Positions 1-5,704 of a DNA stretch of 5,704 bases are shown piece after piece (position 1 is the stretch's first letter; every line of letters starts with the position of its first letter). Both the position numbers and the translations under genes were made by a program. Source of the stretch: an uncultured Gemmatimonadota bacterium. GTDB lineage: Bacteria > Gemmatimonadota > Gemmatimonadetes > Gemmatimonadales > Gemmatimonadaceae. The stretch lies in contig CAIVJV010000055.1 of the NCBI GenBank assembly GCA_903906325.1, forward strand, positions 1-5,704, written 5' to 3'. The notes below the pieces were generated by a model, which was given only the letters and a program-made list of their open reading frames with translations, searched no databases and had not been told where the DNA came from.

Positions 1-821
1 CCGCAGGCGAGGATCATCCCCATCTCCCCGATCTCGAGGACCTCGCCCGCCTCGCCGCGTCGATTCGTGATCGGTCGCGCCCCGAAGCAGCGGACCTCGG
101 TGCCACGTAGTACGCCCCACGCGCCGGGCCGGGGGTCGTAGGCCCGGATCGCACGAGCGACCTCCTCTGCGGGGGCCCGGAAGTCGAGTCGGGCCGCCGC
201 GCGATCGATCTTCGCGGCGTACGTCACGAGCGACTCGTCCTGCGGGGTCTCCACCGCCTCGCCCAGCTCCATGAGCGCGAGCGCCTCGACGATCCCTTCG
301 GCCCCGACTTCGGCGAGGCGCTCGGTGAGCTCGCCGCCGGTGGTGTGCGGTTCGATCGGGACGCGCTCCACATGGAGCACCGGCCCCGCATCGAGGGCGA
401 GCACCATCCGCATGATGCTCACCCCGGTCATCGCGTCGCCGGCGAGGATCGCCGCCTGGATCGGCGCCGCGCCGCGCCAGCGTGGGAGCAGGGAGGCGTG
501 GATGTTGAGCGTCCCGCGCGTCGGGAGGTCGATCACCTCCTGCCTCAGCAGGTGCCCGTACGCGACGACCACGTTGAGGTCAGGTGCGTAGCCGCGGAGG
601 GCCGCCATGAACTCGTCGCCGCGCGGGCGCTCCGGCTGCAGCACCGGGATCCCCTCCTCGAGCGCGACGACCTTCACCGGAGACGGCACGAGGGTCGAGC
701 GTGAGCGGCCCTGGGGCCGATCGGGCTGCGTGATCACCGCGACGACGTCATGTCCCTCTTCGATGAGGGCCCGAAGGGCTGGGGTCGCGAACTCCGGAGT
801 GCCCCAGAAGACGATGCGCAT
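1..821 (-). CDS. fmt: Methionyl-tRNA formyltransferase (3' end cut by window)
   Basis: Fmt transfers a formyl group from 10-formyltetrahydrofolate to the amino group of Met-tRNA(fMet) in the cytosol, making the initiator used in bacterial translation. I translated this frame from the ATG at 821 to the left edge: 273 codons stay open without a frameshift. The N-terminus begins MRIVFWGTPEFATPALRAL, the usual family start. The catalytic segment NIHASLLPRWRGAAPIQ begins at residue 106, giving the expected catalytic Asn106 and His108; Asp144 lies in LDAGPVL. The second, OB-like C-terminal domain begins near residue 205. The family is about 310 residues long, so some 40 residues lie beyond the window. 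The ATG follows the def stop codon with no base between (TAGATG) and has no Shine-Dalgarno sequence, so translation is probably coupled to def. The def-fmt pairing is classical and supports both calls. Confidence 0.96.
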   Translation of the reverse strand, partial: MRIVFWGTPEFATPALRALIEEGHDVVAVITQPDRPQGRSRSTLVPSPVKVVALEEGIPVLQPERPRGDEFMAALRGYAPDLNVVVAYGHLLRQEVIDLPTRGTLNIHASLLPRWRGAAPIQAAILAGDAMTGVSIMRMVLALDAGPVLHVERVPIEPHTTGGELTERLAEVGAEGIVEALALMELGEAVETPQDESLVTYAAKIDRAAARLDFRAPAEEVARAIRAYDPRPGAWGVLRGTEVRCFGARPITNRRGEAGEVLEIGEMGMILAC

Positions 822-1391
822 CTAGAGCCGCTGGTCGTGATCGTGTTCGCCATGGGCCACCGTGGTGGCTGGCGCCGCGGGGAGCACGCGGATCTGGTTC
901 GGGTACTTGCCCTTCTGCTCGTCCCAGTCGGCCATCGCGCTGCGACGCTTGAGGAAGCTCAGGTGATCGATGAAGAGCTTCCCGTCGAGATGGTCGATCT
1001 CATGTTGGAGGCAGACGCCGAGGAGCTCGGTCCCGGTCACCTCGAACGGGGTCCCGTCGCGATCAAGGGCGCGCACGGTGACCTGTGCGCTCCGCTCGAC
1101 CCAGCCGAAGACGTCAGGGATCGAGAGACATCCTTCCTCCCACTTGATCTTCCCCTCGCGGGCGATGATCTCGGGATTGAAGAGGGTGAGCAGGGTCTCG
1201 CCGACCTCCACCACGCAGAGCCGCTCCGAGCGTCCGACCTGCGGCGCCGCGAGGCCTACGCCGTCGGCGGCGCGCATGGTGTCGATCATATCGTCCGCCA
1301 ACCGCCGCAGCTCGTCAGTCACCACCGTCACCGGCGTTGTCGCCTGACGGAGGATGGGATGGCCGAGGACGGTCAGCGGGAGGACCGCCAT
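822..1391 (-). CDS. def: Peptide deformylase
   Basis: Def removes the formyl group from the N-terminal methionine of new proteins at the ribosome exit, reversing the mark that Fmt adds. The 189-residue product shows all three family motifs: GVGLAAPQ (residues 44-51), EGCLSIP (86-92, metal ligand Cys88) and QHEIDHLDG (129-137, metal ligands His130 and His134, catalytic Glu131). The metal is usually iron in this family. The ATG at 1391 shares its A with the yajC stop (TGATG), and MAVLPLTVLGHPILRQ is a normal Def N-terminus, so the start is secure. A weak GAGG lies about ten bases upstream inside yajC. The end is unusual: after the last core helix there is a short tail of about 20 residues ending HGEHDHDQRL, rich in His and Asp. 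Whether that tail has a role is unknown. Confidence 0.97.
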   Translation of the reverse strand: MAVLPLTVLGHPILRQATTPVTVVTDELRRLADDMIDTMRAADGVGLAAPQVGRSERLCVVEVGETLLTLFNPEIIAREGKIKWEEGCLSIPDVFGWVERSAQVTVRALDRDGTPFEVTGTELLGVCLQHEIDHLDGKLFIDHLSFLKRRSAMADWDEQKGKYPNQIRVLPAAPATTVAHGEHDHDQRL

Positions 1392-1738
1392 CAGGGCTGC
1401 GCCTCGGGGCTCCCCCCGACGGACGCGATGCGCCCGCGCGTCACGACGAGCTTCGACTCCCCGCTCTTGATCGTGAGATGATCCCCGAGCGCGGCCGTCT
1501 CGCCGAGCTCCTTGATGTGCACCACCTCGCCGACGATCCCGCCGGCGGTGAGGATCTGGTCCCCCTTCTTGATGGCGAGGATCGCCGCCTCATGCGCCTT
1601 CCGCTGCTTTTGCTGCGGGCGGATCATGAGGAAGTAGAAGATCGCGAAGATCGCGCCGATCTGGAACAGGAAGGGCGCCAGCGCGGCGCCACCACCGGCC
1701 GGGGCCGCCGTCTGGAGGAAGAGCGTGGGGAGGGACAT
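1391..1738 (-). CDS. yajC: Sec translocon accessory subunit YajC
   Basis: YajC is a small inner-membrane protein that associates with SecD-SecF and the SecYEG channel; it is not essential in E. coli and its exact role is unsettled. The product has 115 residues, the usual length. A short N-terminal part with an Ala/Gly-rich stretch (11-20) leads into one hydrophobic membrane segment at about 19-39, directly followed by the family signature YFLMIRPQQKQRK (35-47) and a basic-acidic helix. The cytosolic domain contains the conserved KKGDQILTAGGIVGEV stretch (57-72). The start at 1738 is the first ATG that gives a normal YajC N-terminus; I see no good Shine-Dalgarno sequence before it. The gene lies 39 bases after queA, the common neighbour, but secD and secF do not follow it: def overlaps its stop codon by one base. 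Confidence 0.95.
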   Translation of the reverse strand: MSLPTLFLQTAAPAGGGAALAPFLFQIGAIFAIFYFLMIRPQQKQRKAHEAAILAIKKGDQILTAGGIVGEVVHIKELGETAALGDHLTIKSGESKLVVTRGRIASVGGSPEAQP

Positions 1739-1768
1739 CGTCAGGATGGGGTAAGGGAACGGATGCAG

Positions 1769-1777
1769 AAATCTACA
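1769..1777 (-). promoter_or_regulatory. Weak -10-like element before yajC
   Basis: The 39-base queA-yajC gap (1739-1777) is less GC-rich than the coding sequence around it. It begins, on the minus strand, with TGTAGATTT, in which TAGATT (1770-1775) fits the loose -10 pattern TAnnnT. No convincing -35 box lies at the usual distance inside the end of queA. A start near 1763 would leave a leader of about 25 bases with no Shine-Dalgarno sequence. It could be an internal promoter for yajC-def-fmt, but a short match of this kind can occur by chance. Confidence 0.15.
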
Positions 1778-2836
1778 TCAGCGGATCAGCATCGCGTCCC
1801 CGTACGAGTAGAACCGGTACCGCTCGTGGACCGCGACCTCGTAGGCGTGCCGGATCAGGTCATACCCCGCCATCGCGGCCACCAGCATGAGCAGGGTGGA
1901 GCGGGGGAGATGGAAGTTCGTGATCAGGTGGTCAGCCCCGCGCACGGGGGTCGGGGGCCGGATGAAGATGTCGGTCTCCCCGGTCGATGCCTCATACCGC
2001 CCATCGGCCCCGACCACGGTCTCCAGGGTACGGAGCGCCGTCGTCCCTACCGCACAGATCCGCCCGCCCGCCGCGCGTGTCGCGTTGAGGAGATTCGCGG
2101 TGCCCTCGGGGAACGCATACCACTCGCGATGCATGGTGTGCTGCGCCGGGTCGTCGACCTCCACCGGTTTGAACGTCCCCGCCCCCACATGGAGCAGCAC
2201 CTCGGCGCGCCGCACCCCCTGGGCCTCGAGCGTCGCCAGAAGGGCAGGGGTGAAGTGGAGCCCCGCGGTCGGCGCGGCGACGGAGCCCTCCTGCTTGGCG
2301 AAGACCGTCTGATAGCGCTCCACATCGGTCGCGCCGTCCGCCCGCTCGATATACGGCGGGAGCGGCACATGCCCATGCCGGGCGATCGCCTCGGCCGGGT
2401 GCGCCGTGCGGAGATGGACGATGCGGGTCCCCCCCTCGAGCACCTCGCCGATCTCCACCGAGAAGTCGGAGGCGATCGTCACCACGCGGCCCGGCTTGAG
2501 CTTCGCCCCCGGCTGCACCATCGCTTCCCACGTCGTCGCGTCGAGCGAGTGCCCTTCGATCGGATGCAGGAGGAGCACCTCGGCCGGCGCCCCGGAGGCG
2601 CGCGTCCCGAGCAGGCGCGCGCGGAACACCCGCGTGGTGTTGAGCACCAACGCATCCCCCGCGCTGAGAGACGCCGGGAGGTCGCGGAAGATGCGATGCG
2701 TGATCGTCCCGCTCGCGCGATCGATCACCATCAGCCGACTCTCGTCGCGCCGCGCCGCCGGCGTCTGCGCGATCAGGTCGGTCGGGAGGGGGAAGTCGTA
2801 GTCGGCGGTGCGGGTGCCGTCGGGACGGCGCGGCAT
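1778..2836 (-). CDS. queA: S-adenosylmethionine:tRNA ribosyltransferase-isomerase
   Basis: QueA moves and isomerises the ribosyl part of S-adenosylmethionine onto 7-aminomethyl-7-deazaguanine at the wobble position of GUN-anticodon tRNAs, giving epoxyqueuosine. The 352-residue product is close to the E. coli length (about 356). Visible family motifs in order: YDFPLPTDLIAQ (13-24) and RRDESRLMV (29-37), LVLNTTRVFRARL (63-75), PLPPYIER (158-165), QEGSVAAPTAGLHFT (182-196), HVGAGTFKPV (216-225), MHREWY (235-240), VGTTALRTLE (263-272), GETDIFIRPP (286-295), TNFHLPRSTLLML (306-318) and YRFYSYGDAML (340-350). The same frame stays open upstream to about 3151, but that part overlaps ruvB out of frame and is not QueA-like. 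The ATG at 2836 is one base after the ruvB stop and gives the normal N-terminus. No Shine-Dalgarno sequence is visible, so coupling to ruvB is likely. tgt, a frequent neighbour, is not here. Confidence 0.96.
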   Translation of the reverse strand: MPRRPDGTRTADYDFPLPTDLIAQTPAARRDESRLMVIDRASGTITHRIFRDLPASLSAGDALVLNTTRVFRARLLGTRASGAPAEVLLLHPIEGHSLDATTWEAMVQPGAKLKPGRVVTIASDFSVEIGEVLEGGTRIVHLRTAHPAEAIARHGHVPLPPYIERADGATDVERYQTVFAKQEGSVAAPTAGLHFTPALLATLEAQGVRRAEVLLHVGAGTFKPVEVDDPAQHTMHREWYAFPEGTANLLNATRAAGGRICAVGTTALRTLETVVGADGRYEASTGETDIFIRPPTPVRGADHLITNFHLPRSTLLMLVAAMAGYDLIRHAYEVAVHERYRFYSYGDAMLIR

Positions 2837-2837
2837 G

Positions 2838-3869
2838 CTAGAAGAGCTCGGGCTGCGCCCCAGGTGCGGCCGCCGGCGGCGGATACCCGAGATGCCGATA
2901 CGCCTGCGCCGTCGCCATGCGCCCGCGCGGGGTGCGCTGCAGGAACCCGTGCTGCACGAGGAAGGGCTCATAGACCTCCTCGAGCGTATCGGCCTCTTCC
3001 CCCACCGCGGCGGCGACCGTCCCCACGCCCACGGGGCCGCCGTCGAACTTCTCGATGATCGCCCGGAGGAGGCGTGTGTCCATCTCGTCGAGCCCGAATT
3101 CGTCCACGTCGAGCATCGCGAGCGCCTCGCGGGCCACCGCCTTGGTGACATGCCCCCCGGCCTTCACCTCGGCGAAGTCGCGCACGCGGCGCAGCAACCG
3201 ATTCGCCACCCGCGGGGTCCCGCGCGCGCGCCGCGAGAGCTCCTGTGCCCCGTCGGCGTCGATCGACGAGCCCAGCACCGTCGCGGTGCGGTGGATGATC
3301 TCCTCGATCTCCACGGGGTCGTAGTAGTTGAGGCGGAGCTCGATCCCGAAGCGCGCGCGGAGCGGCGCCGTCAGCATCCCGAGGCGCGTCGTCGCCCCGA
3401 TGAGGGTGAAGCGCTCGATCGGCATCGTGATCGTCTGCGCCTTCGGTCCCTCGGAGAGACGGATGTCGATCTTCGCATCCTCCATCGCGGGGTAGAGGAA
3501 CTCGTCGATCACCGGCCGGAGGCGATGGATCTCGTCGATGAAGAGGATGTCGCCGGCGCGGAGGTTCGTGAGCGTGCCGACCAGGTCGCCGGGCTTCTCC
3601 AGCGCGGGCCCTGAGGTCGTGTGCAGGTTCACGCCGAGCTCCCGCGCGATCAGCTCGGCGAGCGTCGTCTTGCCGAGCCCCGGGGGGCCGAAGAGCAGGG
3701 TGTGGTCCAGCGGCTCGCGGCGCGCGAGCGCCGCATCGAGATAGATGCGCAGCGCATCCTTCACCTTGGCTTGCCCGATGAACTCCGCCAACCGCTGCGG
3801 GCGCAGGGAGAGCTCGACGACCGACTCGTCGGCGAGCGATTCCGGGGTGGTGATCTCGGGACGGGACAT
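2838..3869 (-). CDS. ruvB: Holliday junction branch-migration ATPase RuvB
   Basis: RuvB is the AAA+ motor that forms hexameric rings on either side of a RuvA-bound Holliday junction and pumps DNA to drive branch migration in recombinational repair. The 343 residues match the family length. Seen in order: N-terminal LRPQRLAEFIGQ (22-33), Walker A GPPGLGKTT (61-69), Walker B ILFIDEIHRL (108-117), sensor 1 GATTR (158-162), the arginine-finger segment PLRARFG (169-175), sensor 2 within RGTPRVANRLLRRVRD (216-231), and the C-terminal winged-helix DNA-binding domain ending in EVYEPFLVQHGFLQRTPRGR (298-317). A Pro/Ala-rich tail (330-340) closes the protein. An in-frame TAG lies about 12 bases upstream of the ATG at 3869, so no longer start is possible. 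The 34-base gap after ruvA has no Shine-Dalgarno sequence but has a -10-like hexamer six bases before the ATG. Confidence 0.98.
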   Translation of the reverse strand: MSRPEITTPESLADESVVELSLRPQRLAEFIGQAKVKDALRIYLDAALARREPLDHTLLFGPPGLGKTTLAELIARELGVNLHTTSGPALEKPGDLVGTLTNLRAGDILFIDEIHRLRPVIDEFLYPAMEDAKIDIRLSEGPKAQTITMPIERFTLIGATTRLGMLTAPLRARFGIELRLNYYDPVEIEEIIHRTATVLGSSIDADGAQELSRRARGTPRVANRLLRRVRDFAEVKAGGHVTKAVAREALAMLDVDEFGLDEMDTRLLRAIIEKFDGGPVGVGTVAAAVGEEADTLEEVYEPFLVQHGFLQRTPRGRMATAQAYRHLGYPPPAAAPGAQPELF

Positions 3870-3875
3870 GGGTGG

Positions 3876-3881
3876 AATCTA
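3876..3881 (-). promoter_or_regulatory. Candidate -10 box for leaderless ruvB
   Basis: On the minus strand the ruvA-ruvB gap reads TAGATT, then six bases (CCACCC), then the ruvB ATG. TAGATT fits TAnnnT, and its distance would place transcription start at or next to the A of the ATG, the arrangement known for leaderless genes in Deinococcus and actinobacteria. The lack of a Shine-Dalgarno sequence agrees with this. No clear -35 box is seen, and read-through from ruvA would also transcribe ruvB. The match is short, so this remains a hypothesis. Confidence 0.25.
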
Positions 3882-3903
3882 TGACGGCGCCCGACCGACG
3901 GCC

Positions 3904-4515
3904 CTACCGTCCGAGGGCCGCCAACGATCGGCGGACCAGATCGGCCGTCGACTCCTCCGTCGGCGCCCCCTCCAGCGCGCGGCGCACCGCCCGCTCGGCA
4001 TCGCCCGGCTGATACCCGAGCGCGACCAGCGCCCGCACCGCATCGGACCCAGGGCCACCCACCGACCCCCCGCGCTCCGAGGCGCCGCCACCGGCGCCGA
4101 GGGCCTCGCCCCCCTCCAGCTTGTCCCGCAGCTCGAGCACCAACCGCTCCGCGAGCTTCTTGCCCACCCGCGGCACCTGCGTCAGCGTCGCGAGGTCTCC
4201 CTCGCGCACCGCGCGGATCAATCGCGCCCCCGTCAGGGTCGAGAGGAGGTTCATCGCGAGGGCGGGACCCACGCCGGTGGTCCCCATCAAGCGCTGGAAG
4301 AGCCGGCGCTCCTCCGCCGTCGCGAAGCCGTAGAGCGACCAGGCGTCCTCGCGGATCACCTGGGCCGTGTGCAGCGCCACCTCACCCCCCGCGCGCGGGA
4401 GCGACTCCAGCACCGAGAGGGGGACGAGCACCTCGTAGCCCACCCCGCCGGCGGTCATCACCTCGATCCGGTCGATCCCCTGCGCGACCAACGTCCCCTG
4501 CAGCCGCGCGATCAT
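3904..4515 (-). CDS. ruvA: Holliday junction DNA-binding protein RuvA
   Basis: RuvA tetramers hold the four-way junction in an open square form and load RuvB onto two opposite arms. The 203-residue product has the three family domains. An OB fold at 1-64 ends in REDAWSLYGF (55-64), which contains the acidic pin Glu56-Asp57 that lies at the crossover. A tandem helix-hairpin-helix domain (about 65-135) has hairpins at TGVGPALA (80-87) and VPRVGKKLAERL (114-125), which bind the DNA backbone. A flexible linker rich in Gly (135-156) leads to the C-terminal RuvB-binding domain (about 157-203), with SDAVRALVALGY at its start. The ATG at 4515 overlaps the ruvC stop codon as ATGA. This is the only gene here with a strong Shine-Dalgarno-like tract upstream. 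It is followed by ruvB after 34 bases. Confidence 0.97.
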   Translation of the reverse strand: MIARLQGTLVAQGIDRIEVMTAGGVGYEVLVPLSVLESLPRAGGEVALHTAQVIREDAWSLYGFATAEERRLFQRLMGTTGVGPALAMNLLSTLTGARLIRAVREGDLATLTQVPRVGKKLAERLVLELRDKLEGGEALGAGGGASERGGSVGGPGSDAVRALVALGYQPGDAERAVRRALEGAPTEESTADLVRRSLAALGR

Positions 4516-5039
4516 CGACCCTTCCCCCTGCCGAGGCCACGGACGGTGGGATGCCCCGCCAACGCCCGCGCCAACGGCGCGCGGAGCGCGCAGGTGAGCG
4601 CCGCCGCCACCCCATCGGCGGCGTCGTTCGGTTCGGGGGCACGGGTCAGGCGGAGCAGCTTGGTCAGCATGAATTGGATCTGGGGCTTGGTGGCGGCACC
4701 GGTGCCGGCGATCGCCTTCTTGATGTCCGCTGGAGGATACTCGTGGATCGGGAGTCCCGCCTCCGCCCCCGCGAGGAGGATCACCCCGCGCGTGTGGCCG
4801 AGCACGATCGTGGTCCGCACGTTGCGGGCGTAGAAGACCGCCTCCACCGCCATCGCGTCGGGGCGATGCCGCGCGAGGAGCTCGCGCACCCCGTCACTGA
4901 TCGCGCGCAGTCGCTCCGGGAGCGGGGTCTCGGGCCGGGTGCGGATCACCCCGCACTCCACGAGGGTCGGCCGCGGCTCGCTCCGCACGACCCCGTACCC
5001 GGTGACGGCGGTGCCCGGGTCGATGCCGAGGATCAACAC
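4512..5039 (-). CDS. ruvC: Holliday junction resolvase RuvC
   Basis: RuvC is a dimeric Mg2+-dependent endonuclease that resolves Holliday junctions by paired nicks after RuvAB has moved them. The 175 residues match the family (173 in E. coli). The RNase H-like fold begins with ILGIDPGTAVTGYGVV (3-18), giving catalytic Asp7. Catalytic Glu66 is in AVEAVFYARN (64-73), followed by Phe69 at the position of the base-stacking Phe of E. coli RuvC. The last two acidic residues are Asp139 and Asp142 in NDAADGVAAAL (138-148). The start is GTG at 5039, since the ILGIDPGT motif must begin within a few residues of the N-terminus and no ATG is available there. It lies 22 bases after the yebC stop, with only a weak GGCGGGA upstream. 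The stop overlaps the ruvA ATG by four bases. Confidence 0.97.
   Translation of the reverse strand: MLILGIDPGTAVTGYGVVRSEPRPTLVECGVIRTRPETPLPERLRAISDGVRELLARHRPDAMAVEAVFYARNVRTTIVLGHTRGVILLAGAEAGLPIHEYPPADIKKAIAGTGAATKPQIQFMLTKLLRLTRAPEPNDAADGVAAALTCALRAPLARALAGHPTVRGLGRGKGR
4519..4529 (-). promoter_or_regulatory. Purine-rich ribosome binding site of ruvA
   Basis: The minus strand reads AGGGGGAAGGG, lying within the last codons of ruvC and ending three bases before the ruvA ATG; its G5 core ends eight bases before the ATG. It is the clearest Shine-Dalgarno-like tract in the window and supports the 4515 start. It also encodes the basic Gly-rich C-terminal residues of RuvC, so part of the match may reflect coding. 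Confidence 0.55.
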
Positions 5040-5061
5040 GGGTCCCGCCGGGCCGATCGCC

Positions 5062-5704
5062 TCACCCGGCCGAGAGCTCCGAGACGTCCATATCGAAGTT
5101 CGCGTCGACCTTCTGCACGTCGTCCAGGTCCTCGATCGTCTCGAGGAGCTTGATCAACTGCTCGGCCGTCGCCCCTTCCACACGCACCGTGCTCTTGGGG
5201 ATCCACGAGAGCGTCGCATCGATCGCGAAGAGCCCGACCGCCTCGAGCCCCTGCTTCACCGCGTGCAGGTCCGCGGGCGCCGTGGTCACCACGAACTGGT
5301 CGTCCTCGCGCGAGAGATCTTCTGCCCCCGCCTCGAGCACCGGCTCCAGGATCGTGTCCTCGTCGCGGCCATTCGCGGCGATCGTGATGATCCCCTTGCG
5401 ATCGAACAGGAACGCCACCGAGTTGCTCGTTCCGAGGTTGCCACCGCCGCGCGAGAGTTTGGCGCGGATCTCCGCGACCGTGCGCGTCGGGTTGTCCGTG
5501 AGCGCCTGGATCATGAGCGCCACGCCCCCCGGTCCGTACGCCTCGTAGAGCACCTCGGCGTAGTCAACGCCCTCGAGCTCGCCCGTGCCCTTCTTGATGG
5601 CGCGCTCGATGTTCTCCTTGGGGCACGACTGGGCCTTCGCGTTCTCGATCGCGGTGCGCAGGCGCGGGTTGCCGTCCGGGTCCCCGCCCCCCGCCTTCGC
5701 CGCG
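5062..5704 (-). CDS. yebC: YebC/PmpR/TACO1 family protein (5' end cut by window)
   Basis: Members of this family have been described as DNA-binding regulators (PmpR type), while mitochondrial TACO1 and more recent work on bacterial YebC point to a role in translation, notably at proline-rich stretches; which applies here cannot be told. The frame is open from the window edge to the TGA at 5062: 213 residues, beginning AAKAGGGDPDGNPRLRTAIE, which matches the family from about residue 35. Roughly 35 residues, including the usual MAGHSKWANIK start, lie outside. Visible signatures are NIERAIKKG, YEAYGPGGVALMIQALTDN, NRTVAEIR-like NPTRTVAEIR, GGNLGTSNSVAFLF, and the acidic ETIEDLDDVQKV near the end. 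A GTG near 5553 could be mistaken for a start, but the family similarity continues well upstream. yebC next to ruvC is a widely conserved arrangement. Confidence 0.95.
   Translation of the reverse strand, partial: AAKAGGGDPDGNPRLRTAIENAKAQSCPKENIERAIKKGTGELEGVDYAEVLYEAYGPGGVALMIQALTDNPTRTVAEIRAKLSRGGGNLGTSNSVAFLFDRKGIITIAANGRDEDTILEPVLEAGAEDLSREDDQFVVTTAPADLHAVKQGLEAVGLFAIDATLSWIPKSTVRVEGATAEQLIKLLETIEDLDDVQKVDANFDMDVSELSAG

Noticed and set aside
750..1481. Plus-strand open frame of 243 codons antisense to def
   Set aside because: It mirrors the def codons on the other strand and resembles no family I know. Other shorter plus-strand frames near 271-825, 2808-3614 and 4551-5153 were rejected for the same reason.
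1992..2531. Minus-strand open frame of 179 codons inside queA in another frame
   Set aside because: It is a Gly/Arg/Ala-rich shadow of queA. The queA frame carries all family motifs across the same bases with no frameshift.
1337..3058. A long plus-strand open frame (573 codons) antisense to def, yajC, queA and the end of ruvB
   Set aside because: The translation is dominated by Arg, His, Pro, Gly, Asp and Glu, with low complexity and no recognisable domain. It is what the reverse complement of GC-rich genes gives when stop codons are rare. It crosses four well-supported genes.
2837..3151. Apparent N-terminal extension of QueA that would overlap ruvB by over 300 bases
   Set aside because: The extra part is Arg/Ser-rich and out of frame with RuvB, while the QueA family similarity starts a few residues after the ATG at 2836. 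It is simply an open frame without stops.
3745..4833. Plus-strand open frame of 362 codons antisense to ruvB, ruvA and ruvC
   Set aside because: It has the same Arg/Pro/His-rich composition, no domain, and lies wholly opposite three genes with intact catalytic motifs.
1..5704. Many GATC and CGATCG words across the window
   Set aside because: They come from frequent ATC (Ile), GAT/GAC (Asp) and TCG codons in GC-rich coding sequence. They show no spacing pattern or clustering outside genes.
1..5704. Search for terminators, RNA genes, CRISPR repeats, insertion sequences or attachment sites
   Set aside because: The gaps are 39 bases or shorter, with no stable hairpin followed by a T run and no tRNA-like or repeated units. 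Nothing in the window could be supported as any of these.

Overview
This is a GC-rich bacterial chromosomal window. Every gene I can support lies on the minus strand, so transcription runs from the right edge to the left. Reading in that direction, the order is yebC (5' end cut off by the window), ruvC, ruvA, ruvB, queA, yajC, def, fmt (3' end cut off by the window). The base composition, the strong preference for G or C at third codon positions, the ruvCAB-queA-yajC-def-fmt order and the form of the YajC N-terminus suggest an environmental high-GC lineage such as Gemmatimonadota. That is a recollection-based inference; myxobacteria-like or other high-GC phyla are not excluded.

Right part (about 2838-5704): a YebC/PmpR/TACO1-family protein is followed by the complete Holliday-junction machinery: RuvC resolvase, RuvA junction-binding protein and RuvB AAA+ motor. 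RuvA and RuvB form the branch-migration complex and RuvC cuts the junction. All three carry their expected catalytic or binding motifs.

Middle (about 1391-2836): queA (queuosine tRNA modification) starts one base after the ruvB stop. It is followed by yajC, the small membrane accessory subunit of the Sec translocon. In many bacteria tgt sits between queA and yajC and secD-secF follow yajC; here tgt is absent from that place and def follows yajC directly.

Left part (1-1391): def (peptide deformylase) and fmt (methionyl-tRNA formyltransferase) are the usual pair that removes and adds the formyl group of initiator methionine.

The layout looks like one operon. Junctions are ATGA (ruvC/ruvA), TAG-C-ATG (ruvB/queA), TGATG (yajC/def) and TAGATG (def/fmt), with gaps of only 22, 34 and 39 bases elsewhere. 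I see no terminator hairpin, RNA gene, repeat array, mobile element or non-coding stretch longer than 39 bases. The genes are conserved housekeeping genes with intact motifs, and I found no convincing new system. The points most worth a second look are a possible leaderless start for ruvB, the scarcity of Shine-Dalgarno sequences, and a His/Asp-rich tail on Def.
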